From positions 1,785,222 to 1,849,221 of the forward strand of contig CP070708.1 in the NCBI GenBank assembly GCA_020350285.1: a DNA stretch of 64,000 nucleotides, in the 5' to 3' direction. Below the pieces are notes generated by a model. That model ran no database searches, had not been told where the DNA came from, and worked only from the letters and a program-made list of their open reading frames with translations. Of this stretch, positions 23,112 to 31,403 are shown one piece after another. The DNA is from Anaerolineaceae bacterium. Lineage in GTDB: Bacteria > Chloroflexota > Anaerolineae > Anaerolineales > E44-bin32. The position numbers and the translations under genes were made by a program. The number at the start of each line of letters is the position of its first letter. Position 1 is the first letter of the stretch.

Positions 23112-24974
23112 TCACGGAAACGCCACCTCTACCACCACCATGCGGTGATCCGAGGCCAGCGAATCCGAAACCCAGGCACGCAGCGGGGTCAAGTCACGCA
23201 GCCATACAAAATCAATGCGTCCTTTAGGATTGATCGCCGGGCTGGTGGCCGGCGCTGGTTTGATATCTAAAGCCACAAAGGGATCGATAAAATCAGCTTC
23301 TTCAATAGCCATCGTTACTGGGCTGTTCGGCCTTGCGTTGAAATCACCACCGAAGGTCGCAGGGGAGTTTTCACCGATGAATTGCAGGGCTTCCGTGATC
23401 TGCCGCTGCGTATCCTCATTACTTAATCCCATCCATATGCCATAGGAGTAAATAGATTTTTCTTGCACCTCTAGTCGCACACCGATGATTCCTGTTTGTT
23501 CCTGCAAACTGGTCAGCAGCCTCTGATCCATCGCAACCTCAGGTCCTCGATAGAGCACTGCGATGCCCGTCAAGTGCTCAACCGCTGGCAGGTATGCGAC
23601 GTTCATTCGCAAACGACGTCCAAGGTACAGCGCATCATCGACGGAGTAGCTTGTCATGCGCCCGGTATCGACTTCCTGCAAGGCGATCACATCCACATCT
23701 GCCGCTTCGATCGCTTGCGCCATCTCCTCAAGCTTGAAGTGCCAATCATCATCGTAGCCATAATGGATATTGTAAGTGGCAGCTCGTAGACTCCCATTGC
23801 TTGATAATGGCGCAGCTGACTGAGGCCAGACCATCAGGATCGAGAGAGCGATCGCCCCAAGTGAAACCAACCCGATCAGCGCCGAATCGCCAATCGTGGG
23901 TTCCGGTTTCTCACCGATGACAACGCGCAACATTCGAAATCCTATGATTAACACGGCCACCAGGTAGATAACCCAGCCCAGCCCGCGCATCACAGGCAAA
24001 ACATAGGGATAGGTAAATGCGAACGCATTGAAGAAGTTTAAGAGAAGCATAAAGATCATTCCGAGTGAAAATTGCAGACCCGCCCGATCTGCCTTCCCGG
24101 ATTCGACATTGAGGACACAAAGAAAGGATACGAGTGTGGTCGCTTGAACAGCGATCAGTAGTAATCCAGAAAGAATACCTTCCGTAAAATACCCGATGAT
24201 CAGCCCTAGGATCAGGATCACCACCAAACCAATCCGCACAATAGCCCTCTTACACAATTCCACAACCCATGTTTGAACTTCCGGGAAAAGTGCCGAAAGC
24301 GTGATCGTCAAGAGTAAGGGAGCGACAAGTGAGTAAGGGATATGGGTCCAATGCGCGATTCCGTTTGGCATTGCAAGTAAGGATGTTTCAAGAAAGAAGA
24401 AACCGCCAAGAACCAGACCGTCCAACCAGGTCATACCACCATCCGATTCACCCTTCACATGATTGCGGCTGATCCAAAGAGCGACAAATGACACAAGTAC
24501 CGCCCAGATTATTACGGCCGGAAGCCATTCAGGGCGTAAACTCAAGTCGTAGGTGTACCCCACAACACGCAGAATTTGATCAAGGGCAAGGGCACTCACC
24601 AAACCTGAAACAAATAATGAGCGGTCCTCCTTCAACAATCCCACCTGGTACAACCCGCCGAAGGCTAGCGTGAGGAGTGCACCCCAATAGCGAACACTCG
24701 CGTCGTTCACTGATAAAGCAACACGCGCGATCGCTGTGAGGAGAACAAAAGCGGCCAGCCACTTATTTGTGATTTTCTTCGGTGCCAAGCTTGGTGCTAT
24801 CAGTACGACGACCACCAAGAGATTGCTTACGATCAACCAGGAGTTCATCGGTCCTTCGAATACCTGATCGTAGATGATCCCGAACATCACGGAGAAAATA
24901 ACCCGCAGCCCCTGGATGAAAAAGAGCAGCACTGAGGCAGCCACGAAAGTTCGTGGAATCCTTATTCGAAGCAT
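23112..24974 (-). CDS. Membrane protein with C-terminal endonuclease/exonuclease/phosphatase (EEP) domain
   Basis: A 620-residue protein. The first ~375 residues contain about twelve predicted membrane helices. The last ~235 form an EEP domain: ATYNIHYGYDDDW, IALQEVDTG (metal-binding Glu), GGDFNARP (Asn/Asp pair), RIDFVWLRD and the catalytic SDHRMVVVEV. EEP enzymes cleave phosphodiester bonds in nucleic acids, lipids or inositol phosphates. The multi-helix N-terminus recalls Cwh43/PGAP2IP-type proteins and points to a lipid-linked substrate (inference). The ATG has a GAGGAG site. No close operon partner is seen. Confidence 0.88.
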   Translation of the reverse strand: MLRIRIPRTFVAASVLLFFIQGLRVIFSVMFGIIYDQVFEGPMNSWLIVSNLLVVVVLIAPSLAPKKITNKWLAAFVLLTAIARVALSVNDASVRYWGALLTLAFGGLYQVGLLKEDRSLFVSGLVSALALDQILRVVGYTYDLSLRPEWLPAVIIWAVLVSFVALWISRNHVKGESDGGMTWLDGLVLGGFFFLETSLLAMPNGIAHWTHIPYSLVAPLLLTITLSALFPEVQTWVVELCKRAIVRIGLVVILILGLIIGYFTEGILSGLLLIAVQATTLVSFLCVLNVESGKADRAGLQFSLGMIFMLLLNFFNAFAFTYPYVLPVMRGLGWVIYLVAVLIIGFRMLRVVIGEKPEPTIGDSALIGLVSLGAIALSILMVWPQSAAPLSSNGSLRAATYNIHYGYDDDWHFKLEEMAQAIEAADVDVIALQEVDTGRMTSYSVDDALYLGRRLRMNVAYLPAVEHLTGIAVLYRGPEVAMDQRLLTSLQEQTGIIGVRLEVQEKSIYSYGIWMGLSNEDTQRQITEALQFIGENSPATFGGDFNARPNSPVTMAIEEADFIDPFVALDIKPAPATSPAINPKGRIDFVWLRDLTPLRAWVSDSLASDHRMVVVEVAFP

Positions 24975-25064
24975 ATGATCTCCTCGTTCTTACATTGAAT
25001 GAAATTGGGTAACCTTAACCATTAGGATCAGGATCCTAAGCGGTTAGGGTTATTATCTGTTTCT

Positions 25065-25841
25065 TTAGAGGTAGAAATCCTTAAGATTCATCGCGGGTAG
25101 GGTTATGAGACCTTCTTCCACATCACCGACCTGACCCACTCGATCAGGTTTGACGCCCACCAGATAGGCGGTGTAGGCCGTTACAAGAGCATCGAGTTGA
25201 TCATGCTCATATAGGCCTCCAAGCGGCATTTGACCCGTTAACAAATGGTGTCGCGTAATTTCTTCGAGAGCATGCATCGGGTTTGGGATATCTAGACCCT
25301 CGAGATACAAAACAAGCTGCCGTTGCATCCTTCCTTCAAGATTTCTCTTGAGAAAAGGGCGACGTTCAAGAAGAACAGCGAAGGAGGCGTGTGGCTGCAC
25401 CTCGATTACGATTTGTCCCTTCATCCCATCTTCAGCATAGTAGAACCGGAAGCCCATCGATTGCAACCGTTTGAAAAGAGTAAAGCCTGTCTTCACCCAA
25501 CCTGGGGCTGCTTTCTCAGAGCTCGGGGTATTGTACATTCTCAGGTTGCGACGTCGAAGCTCATACTCACACACCCTCCACTTTCCCCACTTTCGACCAC
25601 CTGGCTGCAGATTGAACTTGCCACGAACTTCTTCTTGCAACATCAGGCTTTTGTTAGGGGCTTGAGGCGCACCAACCCCAACTACTGCAGCTTCGAGTCC
25701 ACCGATAAAGGCTAGAACAGTTTCGACGTCCCCTCTATCGAGCGCAAGGAGGCGTAAATTTGCATCCAGTGCTGCATAATACATTGGTCGCACACCAGCC
25801 GTTGGATCAATCCCTACATAAACGGCTTCTGTAAACAACAT
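25065..25841 (-). CDS. DUF429 domain protein
   Basis: A 258-residue protein with the DUF429 pattern: an N-terminal VYVGIDPTAG with an RNase H-like first strand, GLEAAVVGVGAPQAPN, the segment CEYELRRRNLRMYNTPS, GFRFYYAEDGMKGQIVIEVQPHASFAVLLERRP, and a late LYEHDQLDALVTAYTAYL. Conserved Asp/Glu residues on these strands resemble RNase H-fold metal sites, but no activity is established. AGGAGG lies five bases before the ATG. It follows the phosphatase-like gene by 10 bases and is surely co-transcribed with it. Confidence 0.85.
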   Translation of the reverse strand: MLFTEAVYVGIDPTAGVRPMYYAALDANLRLLALDRGDVETVLAFIGGLEAAVVGVGAPQAPNKSLMLQEEVRGKFNLQPGGRKWGKWRVCEYELRRRNLRMYNTPSSEKAAPGWVKTGFTLFKRLQSMGFRFYYAEDGMKGQIVIEVQPHASFAVLLERRPFLKRNLEGRMQRQLVLYLEGLDIPNPMHALEEITRHHLLTGQMPLGGLYEHDQLDALVTAYTAYLVGVKPDRVGQVGDVEEGLITLPAMNLKDFYL

Positions 25842-25851
25842 AGTATCCTCC

Positions 25852-26328
25852 TTAGAACGACGTCGTGTGATGGTTGTTTGTCCGCAAAGGCTCCAATGAT
25901 AATGCGCTCAACGATTCAGCAAAAGCCTCCCATGCTTCCTCATCCGTATGATAGGGCGAGAGCCACGGGAGGTCAGCGGCTTGGCGTAAAGCAGCACGCA
26001 CCGAACTCCCAGCGATTATTAAATATGCCACATATGCCCAACGTGTTCGGTGACGTCCAAGGCTGCTATGAAGTAGAACCCTCCGACCCTCTGCCACACA
26101 CTCAAAAAGGAAACGACCTGCAAGCAATCTTTCGCTCGAAGTGGTCTGGTTCTCATCTGCAATATTCAACCAGAGGAACACCTCGGGAGATGGACCTATA
26201 AACTTGGCAACGCGATCAGGTGCGAGATGTAGAATCCCAGTCACACCTGTTTGATCGGCAAAAGCATCCCAGTTCGATGGGATGTGCATCCCACCTGCTG
26301 CATAAATGTTATCATGGACCCAGGTCAA
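25852..26328 (-). CDS. Dual-specificity phosphatase-like protein with Cys-to-Ser active site (predicted pseudophosphatase)
   Basis: A 158-residue DSP-fold protein: VHDNIYAAGGMHIPSNWDAF, then ILHLAPD, and the P-loop LLHSSLGRHRTRWAYVAYLI. The family signature is HC-x2-G-x2-R; here the catalytic cysteine is serine (codon AGC) while the His, Gly and Arg remain. It can therefore bind phosphate but should lack the usual thiol chemistry (inference). It starts at TTG 26328, four bases after GGAGG. It is paired with the DUF429 gene, 10 bases downstream. Confidence 0.8.
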   Translation of the reverse strand: MTWVHDNIYAAGGMHIPSNWDAFADQTGVTGILHLAPDRVAKFIGPSPEVFLWLNIADENQTTSSERLLAGRFLFECVAEGRRVLLHSSLGRHRTRWAYVAYLIIAGSSVRAALRQAADLPWLSPYHTDEEAWEAFAESLSALSLEPLRTNNHHTTSF

Positions 26329-26506
26329 ATGACCTCCAATGGATCACTCGGACTCATGAATAGATTGAATTGAGTATACATCGCCCTTTTTACGATGGCG
26401 AGGGTTATCGTTGTAATTCCCTTGAAATAGGTCGAATGCGGGAAGATGGGGATGTCTAATTAGCTATACTCTAGTAGAGCAGTGCAGCGTTTGTAGAATC
26501 TCTTCT

Positions 26507-26700
26507 TATCATTGCGAGCACCCCTTCGACAACCCTTCGGCAATCCTTCGACACGCTCAGGACAGGCTCCAGGGCGAAACAATCTCCCCCCCGTCATGTC
26601 ATTGCGAGCCTTCCTTCGACACGCTCAGGACAGGCTCTGGGGCTAAGCAATCTCCTCACCGAAAAGATCGCTTCGTTGCCTGTCGGCTCCTCGCAATGAC
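26507..26700. repeat. CATTGCGAG repeat block (REP/MITE-like)
   Basis: The outer arm GTCATTGCGAGCC (26596-26608) pairs with GGCTCCTCGCAATGAC (26685-26700), and a further CATTGCGAG begins at 26510. Inside are two direct copies of CCTTCGACACGCTCAGGACA and two of CAATCTCC. This explains most of the 512-base gap upstream of the aldehyde dehydrogenase. Similar CATTGCGAG elements are scattered through many Chloroflexota genomes (recollection). Confidence 0.75.
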
Positions 26701-26840
26701 ATTAAATTAGAGTGTAATTTCACTGCCCTTGTAGATCGCTATTGAGAAAGCCCACCAGCTCCTTGCGGGTGATTTTTTCAGTGCACTCCGTTATACTTTG
26801 ATCACGAAGCAATTTCTTCGATGACCCGGAGGAGGATCAA

Positions 26841-28433
26841 GTGGCGAAGAAAAAAACAAAACGCAAACCTTTTGTGCTTACCTATGCAACGATGTTCGAT
26901 CCTCCTGAGGAGTTACACAATAACTTCGAGCGCGGATTGGTAAAGGTTTTAAGCGAGATGGGCCAGGAGCATTCGATGCTCATCGGAGGGGTGGATGTCA
27001 GATCTCGCGGGAAGTTCGAAGATAGGTCGCCCATCAACACCGATTGGAAGTTAGGAACTTTCCAAAAGGGGACCTCCTCGCATGCAAAGCGAGCCCTAAA
27101 CGCTGCCCGGAAGGCATCCACTGGTTGGGCGCGGACGCCATGGCAAGAACGAGTGCAACTTCTGCGTAGAGTTGCCAAAAGGGTTGATAAGCGAATTTAT
27201 CAGATCGCGGCAGTGATCTCACTCGAAGTTGGGAAGAATCGTCTGGAAGCCTTAGCTGACATCGCCGAGACCGCGGCATTAATCAGGTACGCGTGCGACC
27301 AAATGGAAGCCAATAACGGGTATCAAGTCCGAATGGGAGCTGACCCTCTCAAAGGCTACAAGGCGCAGAACCGTTCACTCCTGCGGCCCTATGGCGTTTG
27401 GGTTGTCATCAGTCCTTTTAATTTCCCTGCCGCATTGACCGGCGGTCCCGTCGGCGCCGCTCTAGTGGCAGGCAATACCGTTGTCATGAAACCCGCAACA
27501 GACACGCCCTGGACCGTCCGCCTATTGGCTGAGTGCTTCCAGGACGCAGGGCTGCCCGAAGGTGTGATTAACTATGTAACTGGTCCCGGAAGCACCTTGG
27601 GTGAAGAACTGGTCAACAACCTTGAAGTCGATGGGATCACCTTTACCGGATCGTATGAGGTCGGGATGAAAGTCTTCCGCACTTTCGCCCAAGGACCTTA
27701 TCCGCGACCCACCATTCTTGAGATGGGCGGTAAGAATCCATCCATCGTCTCCCGCCATGCTGACTTGGAGCGCGCCGCGGCTGGGATTATTCGCTCAGCT
27801 TTTGGGCTCCAAGGTCAGAAGTGCTCTGCTAACTCTCGGATTTATGTCGAGCGACCGGTTTATAAGAAATTAGTGTCGATGCTGGTGGATCGCATCGGGG
27901 AGATCACGATCGGTGATCCAACCGATCGGGTCATTTTTAATGGGCCTGTGATCAACAAAAAGGCATACAGTGATTTCCAAAAATTCACGAAGGAACTTTC
28001 ACGGGTGGGCACGATCCTCGCAGGTGGAGAGGTAATAACAGAAGACGGTTACAGCAAAGGTTTCTTCTGCCAACCAACGCTGGTGGCAGATGTCCCACTG
28101 GATCATCACCTATGGAAGCATGAGATGTTCCTGCCCATCACCATGATCCACCCAGTAAGCAGCCTGAAACAAGCCATGGAACTGGCGAACGACAGCCAAT
28201 ACGGATTGACGGCGGGTTTTTATGGAACCAAGGAGGAAACAGCCTGGTTCTTCGATGAGATCGAAGCTGGGGTGACCTATGCGAACCGTCCTCAGGGTTC
28301 CTCGACCGGTGCATGGCCTGGATTCCAACCCTTCGGCGGATGGAAAGGCTCGGGCTCATCGGGCAAGAACGCAGGCGGTCATTACTATTTGCCACTTTAT
28401 ATGCATGAGCAAAGCCAAACACGGATCCACTAA
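26841..28433 (+). CDS. Aldehyde dehydrogenase, delta-1-pyrroline-5-carboxylate dehydrogenase type
   Basis: A 530-residue NAD(P)-dependent aldehyde dehydrogenase. The GTG start has AGGAGG seven bases upstream. The length and motifs fit the RocA/PruA (P5C dehydrogenase) branch: SPFNFPAALTGG, MKPATDTPWT, FTGSYEVGMKVF, the catalytic Glu in LEMGGKNPSIV, the nucleophile in GQKCSANSR, and a C-terminal PFGGWKGSGSSGKNAGG. It would oxidise glutamate semialdehyde to glutamate in proline or arginine catabolism. No proline dehydrogenase lies beside it, so the substrate assignment is by similarity only. Confidence 0.88.
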   Translation: MAKKKTKRKPFVLTYATMFDPPEELHNNFERGLVKVLSEMGQEHSMLIGGVDVRSRGKFEDRSPINTDWKLGTFQKGTSSHAKRALNAARKASTGWARTPWQERVQLLRRVAKRVDKRIYQIAAVISLEVGKNRLEALADIAETAALIRYACDQMEANNGYQVRMGADPLKGYKAQNRSLLRPYGVWVVISPFNFPAALTGGPVGAALVAGNTVVMKPATDTPWTVRLLAECFQDAGLPEGVINYVTGPGSTLGEELVNNLEVDGITFTGSYEVGMKVFRTFAQGPYPRPTILEMGGKNPSIVSRHADLERAAAGIIRSAFGLQGQKCSANSRIYVERPVYKKLVSMLVDRIGEITIGDPTDRVIFNGPVINKKAYSDFQKFTKELSRVGTILAGGEVITEDGYSKGFFCQPTLVADVPLDHHLWKHEMFLPITMIHPVSSLKQAMELANDSQYGLTAGFYGTKEETAWFFDEIEAGVTYANRPQGSSTGAWPGFQPFGGWKGSGSSGKNAGGHYYLPLYMHEQSQTRIH

Positions 28434-28604
28434 TGTTTTCAAGCCTATTGGGGAATATGAGATCATTAGCCGAATGGTGTAATAGTGAGGGTGTGGTCAA
28501 GACGAATAACTCCGTAGATACACCTCCCGCGCTCCCATGTGCGGTTATGGCTGACTCACTCTGAGCAAGTTCGTCGGCATCTGTTCGGAGGATACTTTTT
28601 CTTT

Positions 28605-28835
28605 ATGGCTTACCGTTTTGGTCTCGCGTTGATTTTAATCGGATTGATCTCCCTTATGGTTTTCGTGGTAACGTATCTTAATCATGAGGGCGACGTCCTT
28701 ACTTTATTGCTTGGGGCAAGTTTGTGTGCACTAGGCCTAATGGTCCGACGTCGCATAGCACATCGGAACCGTATCGACACCGGTCGGTTCAGGATATTCC
28801 GCCGTTTTAGTGAACGATTCCCTGATGAAGAGTGA
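28605..28835 (+). CDS. Small two-helix membrane protein (76 aa)
   Basis: From ATG 28605 the product is 76 residues, with two hydrophobic helices (FGLALILIGLISLMVFVVTYL and VLTLLLGASLCALGLMVRR) and a strongly basic tail (RRRIAHRNRIDTGRFRIFRRF). GGAGG lies 13 bases upstream, a long spacing. The frame is open from 28539 but the added residues look untypical. No function recognised. It is probably topologically 'positive-inside' with the tail in the cytoplasm. Confidence 0.55.
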   Translation: MAYRFGLALILIGLISLMVFVVTYLNHEGDVLTLLLGASLCALGLMVRRRIAHRNRIDTGRFRIFRRFSERFPDEE

Positions 28836-28987
28836 CATCGTATTACGTTGTCCTTGATATCATTCCTGCAACGAGTTGAGACTCGGTATTCTGAGGTGAG
28901 CTACCAATTCTTCGGCTATAGACCTTCCGATCATAGGAGAAATACCATTCCTACATAATTCATCCCACCTATCCTTTGGGTTAGTGA

Positions 28988-29443
28988 ATGCTCAGAGAAA
29001 TCTACAACTTCTTATCACTCTCAGATACCATCGCCACCGCTGGCCAGCCCACCGAGGGGCAAATATCAGCGATCGCTGAGAGCGGTTATGATCTGGTGAT
29101 CAACCTCGGTTTGGCTGATGCAGAGTATGCCCTGGATGATGAAGAAGCTATCGTAAGAGCTCATGGGATGCAATATATCCATCTGCCGGTTATCTGGGAG
29201 CGACCTATTGCACTCGATTTGGAAGGTTTTATTGATGTCATGGAGGCCAATAAGGGTAAGAAGATATTTGTTCACTGCGCCGCGAACATGCGTGTTTCGG
29301 TCTTTATGGCCTTGTATCGGATTCTGCGGCTAGGATGGTCGCAGGAGAAGGCTTTTGAACAGGTCAAACGAATATGGGTCCCAAATGCCACATGGCAAAC
29401 GTTCATCGACGACATCCTGGAGCAGAATAACTCAAATCCATGA
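28988..29443 (+). CDS. Protein tyrosine phosphatase-like protein (DUF442/BLH type)
   Basis: A 151-residue PTP-fold protein: TIATAGQPTEGQISAIAESGYDLVINL, IHLPVIWERPI, and the active-site loop VHCAANMRVSVF. The catalytic Cys and Arg are present (HC-x4-R with an additional Met-Arg-Val-Ser). It resembles the beta-lactamase-hydrolase-like (DUF442) phosphatase branch. It probably acts in the cytoplasm on an unknown substrate. In contrast to the phosphatase-like protein at 25852-26328, this one keeps its cysteine. Confidence 0.85.
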   Translation: MLREIYNFLSLSDTIATAGQPTEGQISAIAESGYDLVINLGLADAEYALDDEEAIVRAHGMQYIHLPVIWERPIALDLEGFIDVMEANKGKKIFVHCAANMRVSVFMALYRILRLGWSQEKAFEQVKRIWVPNATWQTFIDDILEQNNSNP

Positions 29444-29578
29444 TCGTCCATTATCCCATCAGGGAATGAACCTAAACGTCATTCTAATATTGCATCACTC
29501 TTGAAGTTTGGTAGACTTCTAAAGACCCATGAATAAGTCCACTGGAAAATAAATTCCGCCGAGAAGCATGAAGATAGG

Positions 29579-29655
29579 TATATGTGGGTCAGCGCCCGCA
29601 GCCCCACATATATTAGTCCTCTTCTCACGGTTGATTTTTTTCAGTGGCGTCATAA
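29579..29655. repeat. Hairpin plus conserved tail element, copy A
   Basis: A hairpin TATGTGGG/CCCACATA (29581-29610) is followed by a tail running from CCTCTTCTCACGG through GTTGATTT to CAGTGGCGTCAT. The same layout and tail recur at 41251-41334. The element ends about 20 bases before the AIM24 start. Confidence 0.65.
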
Positions 29656-29677
29656 ATCTCATCACTGGAGGTGCCTC

Positions 29678-30442
29678 ATGGCAGACGTTATTGATCACAA
29701 AATATATGGAGACGATCTACAGCTCGTTGAGATCGAACTCGATCCCGGCGAAGGGGTGCGCGCTGAAGCCGGTACGATGACCTACATGGAAACCGGCATC
29801 GAAATGCAGACCACAACCGGAGGGGGTATTTTCAAGGGACTCAAGCGGGCAATCACCGGCGAGAGCTTTTTCATCACGACCTTCCTGAATAACGGCAATG
29901 GGAAATCACATGTCGCCTTTGCGGCCCCCTATCCGGGAAAGATCATTCCCGTGGACATGACCGATTTTGGTGGACAAATCTTATGTCAAAAGGATTCCTT
30001 TCTCTGCGCCGCTCAAGGCATCGAGATAGAGGTCGCCTTGACCAAGCGTATCGGTGCGGGCATCTTTGGCGGGGAAGGATTCATCCTACAGCGGTTAGAG
30101 GGCGATGGGATGGCTTTCATGCACGCCGGGGGCACCGTTATCGAAAAGGATTTGGCCGCTGGGGAAACTTTGCGCGTTGACACCGGCTGCCTGGTGGCGT
30201 TCGGAGCCGATGTGGACTACGACATCCAATTTATCGGTGGCTTCCAGAACGCCCTCTTCGGAGGGGAAGGCCTGTTCTTAACCCACATGACCGGACCCGG
30301 TAAGGTCTTTCTGCAAAGCCTCCCCTTCTCTCGGATAGCTGATCGTGTCCTGGCGGCAGCTAGGTTTAAACAAATTGGTGAACAAAAGGGAGTCGCGGGG
30401 CTTGGAGGCGAAATTCTCGGCAACATCTTGAGCGGGAATTAG
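29678..30442 (+). CDS. AIM24/TIGR00266-family protein
   Basis: From ATG 29678, with GGAGG seven bases upstream, the product is 254 residues. It shows the AIM24 double-psi-like repeat pattern: LVEIELDPGEGVRAEAGTMTYM, GGGIFKGLKRAITGESFFIT, AAPYPGKIIPVDM, then GGEGFILQRLEGDGMAFMHAGG and a C-terminal LPFSRIADRVLAAA. It is rich in Gly-aromatic loops and lacks a signal. Bacterial members are of unknown function; the mitochondrial namesake affects membrane architecture. It ends in TAG. Confidence 0.88.
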   Translation: MADVIDHKIYGDDLQLVEIELDPGEGVRAEAGTMTYMETGIEMQTTTGGGIFKGLKRAITGESFFITTFLNNGNGKSHVAFAAPYPGKIIPVDMTDFGGQILCQKDSFLCAAQGIEIEVALTKRIGAGIFGGEGFILQRLEGDGMAFMHAGGTVIEKDLAAGETLRVDTGCLVAFGADVDYDIQFIGGFQNALFGGEGLFLTHMTGPGKVFLQSLPFSRIADRVLAAARFKQIGEQKGVAGLGGEILGNILSGN

Positions 30443-30601
30443 ATCCAACCCGGTTAACCCATTGGAAGTGTTTGCCATAGTATCTCCAAGGACCTGAGTG
30501 GAGAGTTACAGCACTATCTAGGTTCTGTGCTAGTTAATCGCTCAAGACTCAGGTGAGTGGAGCCTATTCGATCTTAACGATCTCGATACATCGACTCGAG
30601 T

Positions 30602-31303
30602 GTGGTTCAGATGGCAGGTTTGACGGACAGAGCCGGGGGCGACCATCCACCAGGCGGCGACGTCATCGAGCAAGCGCGCCATGCGTGGCAAGAAAGCATG
30701 CTGCGTCAGATCGATCGCTTGCGGAAATCAATTCAAGCCTCGGCACCTGAGAACATCGCCGATCGGTGTGGCGGCTCATTTGATGGTGCCAATCTGGGAC
30801 TGACATTCTGGGGCGATAAGATCACCCTGTCCTGGCCCGATCTGAAAGCCTGCCACCTGTCTGACGGCTCGCCTTGTTCGACCTTCGATTCCGCCATGCT
30901 GCTGTACTACTTGGTAACCGCTGATGGCGCGCCCATGACAGATCGGTGGATCAGCTTTCGCGAATTACCTGATGGCGCCTTCTATCACCAGGCATTCCAA
31001 GGCTATAGCGGAAATGTGATCGCCCGTACCTTCAGTGGTGATTTTGAGGCCTTTGATCGGGCGGCAAAGGTGCTAAAGGGTACAGCGCTGCCAGCTCTGG
31101 CGCCTTTCGCGTTCGCTTTTCAACCCCTTCCACGTATCCGTATCGCATGTGCGCTATGGCCAGGGGATGATGAATTTCCTACCCGGGCTTCCGTCCTTTT
31201 CGATGCTGCTGCTAGCCACTACATGCCTACGGACGGTCTTGCCCTGCTTGGAGCAGGCTTGGCGCGACGATTGATCAAGTTGGCCAATCCAAAAACATCT
31301 TAG
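30602..31303 (+). CDS. DUF3786 domain protein
   Basis: A 233-residue cytoplasmic protein. The C-terminal ~190 residues carry the DUF3786 pattern: ITLSWPDLKA, LLYYLVTADGAPMTDRWISFRELPDGAFYHQAFQGYSG, IRIACALWPGDDEFPTRASVLFDAAASHYMPTDGLALLG. The start may be GTG 30602 or ATG 30611; no clear Shine-Dalgarno helps. The family is common in strict anaerobes, but its function is not established. Confidence 0.83.
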   Translation: MVQMAGLTDRAGGDHPPGGDVIEQARHAWQESMLRQIDRLRKSIQASAPENIADRCGGSFDGANLGLTFWGDKITLSWPDLKACHLSDGSPCSTFDSAMLLYYLVTADGAPMTDRWISFRELPDGAFYHQAFQGYSGNVIARTFSGDFEAFDRAAKVLKGTALPALAPFAFAFQPLPRIRIACALWPGDDEFPTRASVLFDAAASHYMPTDGLALLGAGLARRLIKLANPKTS

Positions 31304-31403
31304 CACCGATCAGAATCCTCCCTGACGCATACTTGCGCGGGAATCAATCGGGCACGAGGTCATGACCTCGTGCCCATCTGTATTAGATCACTGAAATTCG
31401 GTT

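Noticed and set aside
26507..26700. Insertion sequence upstream of the aldehyde dehydrogenase
   Set aside because: No transposase frame is present; only non-coding short repeats.
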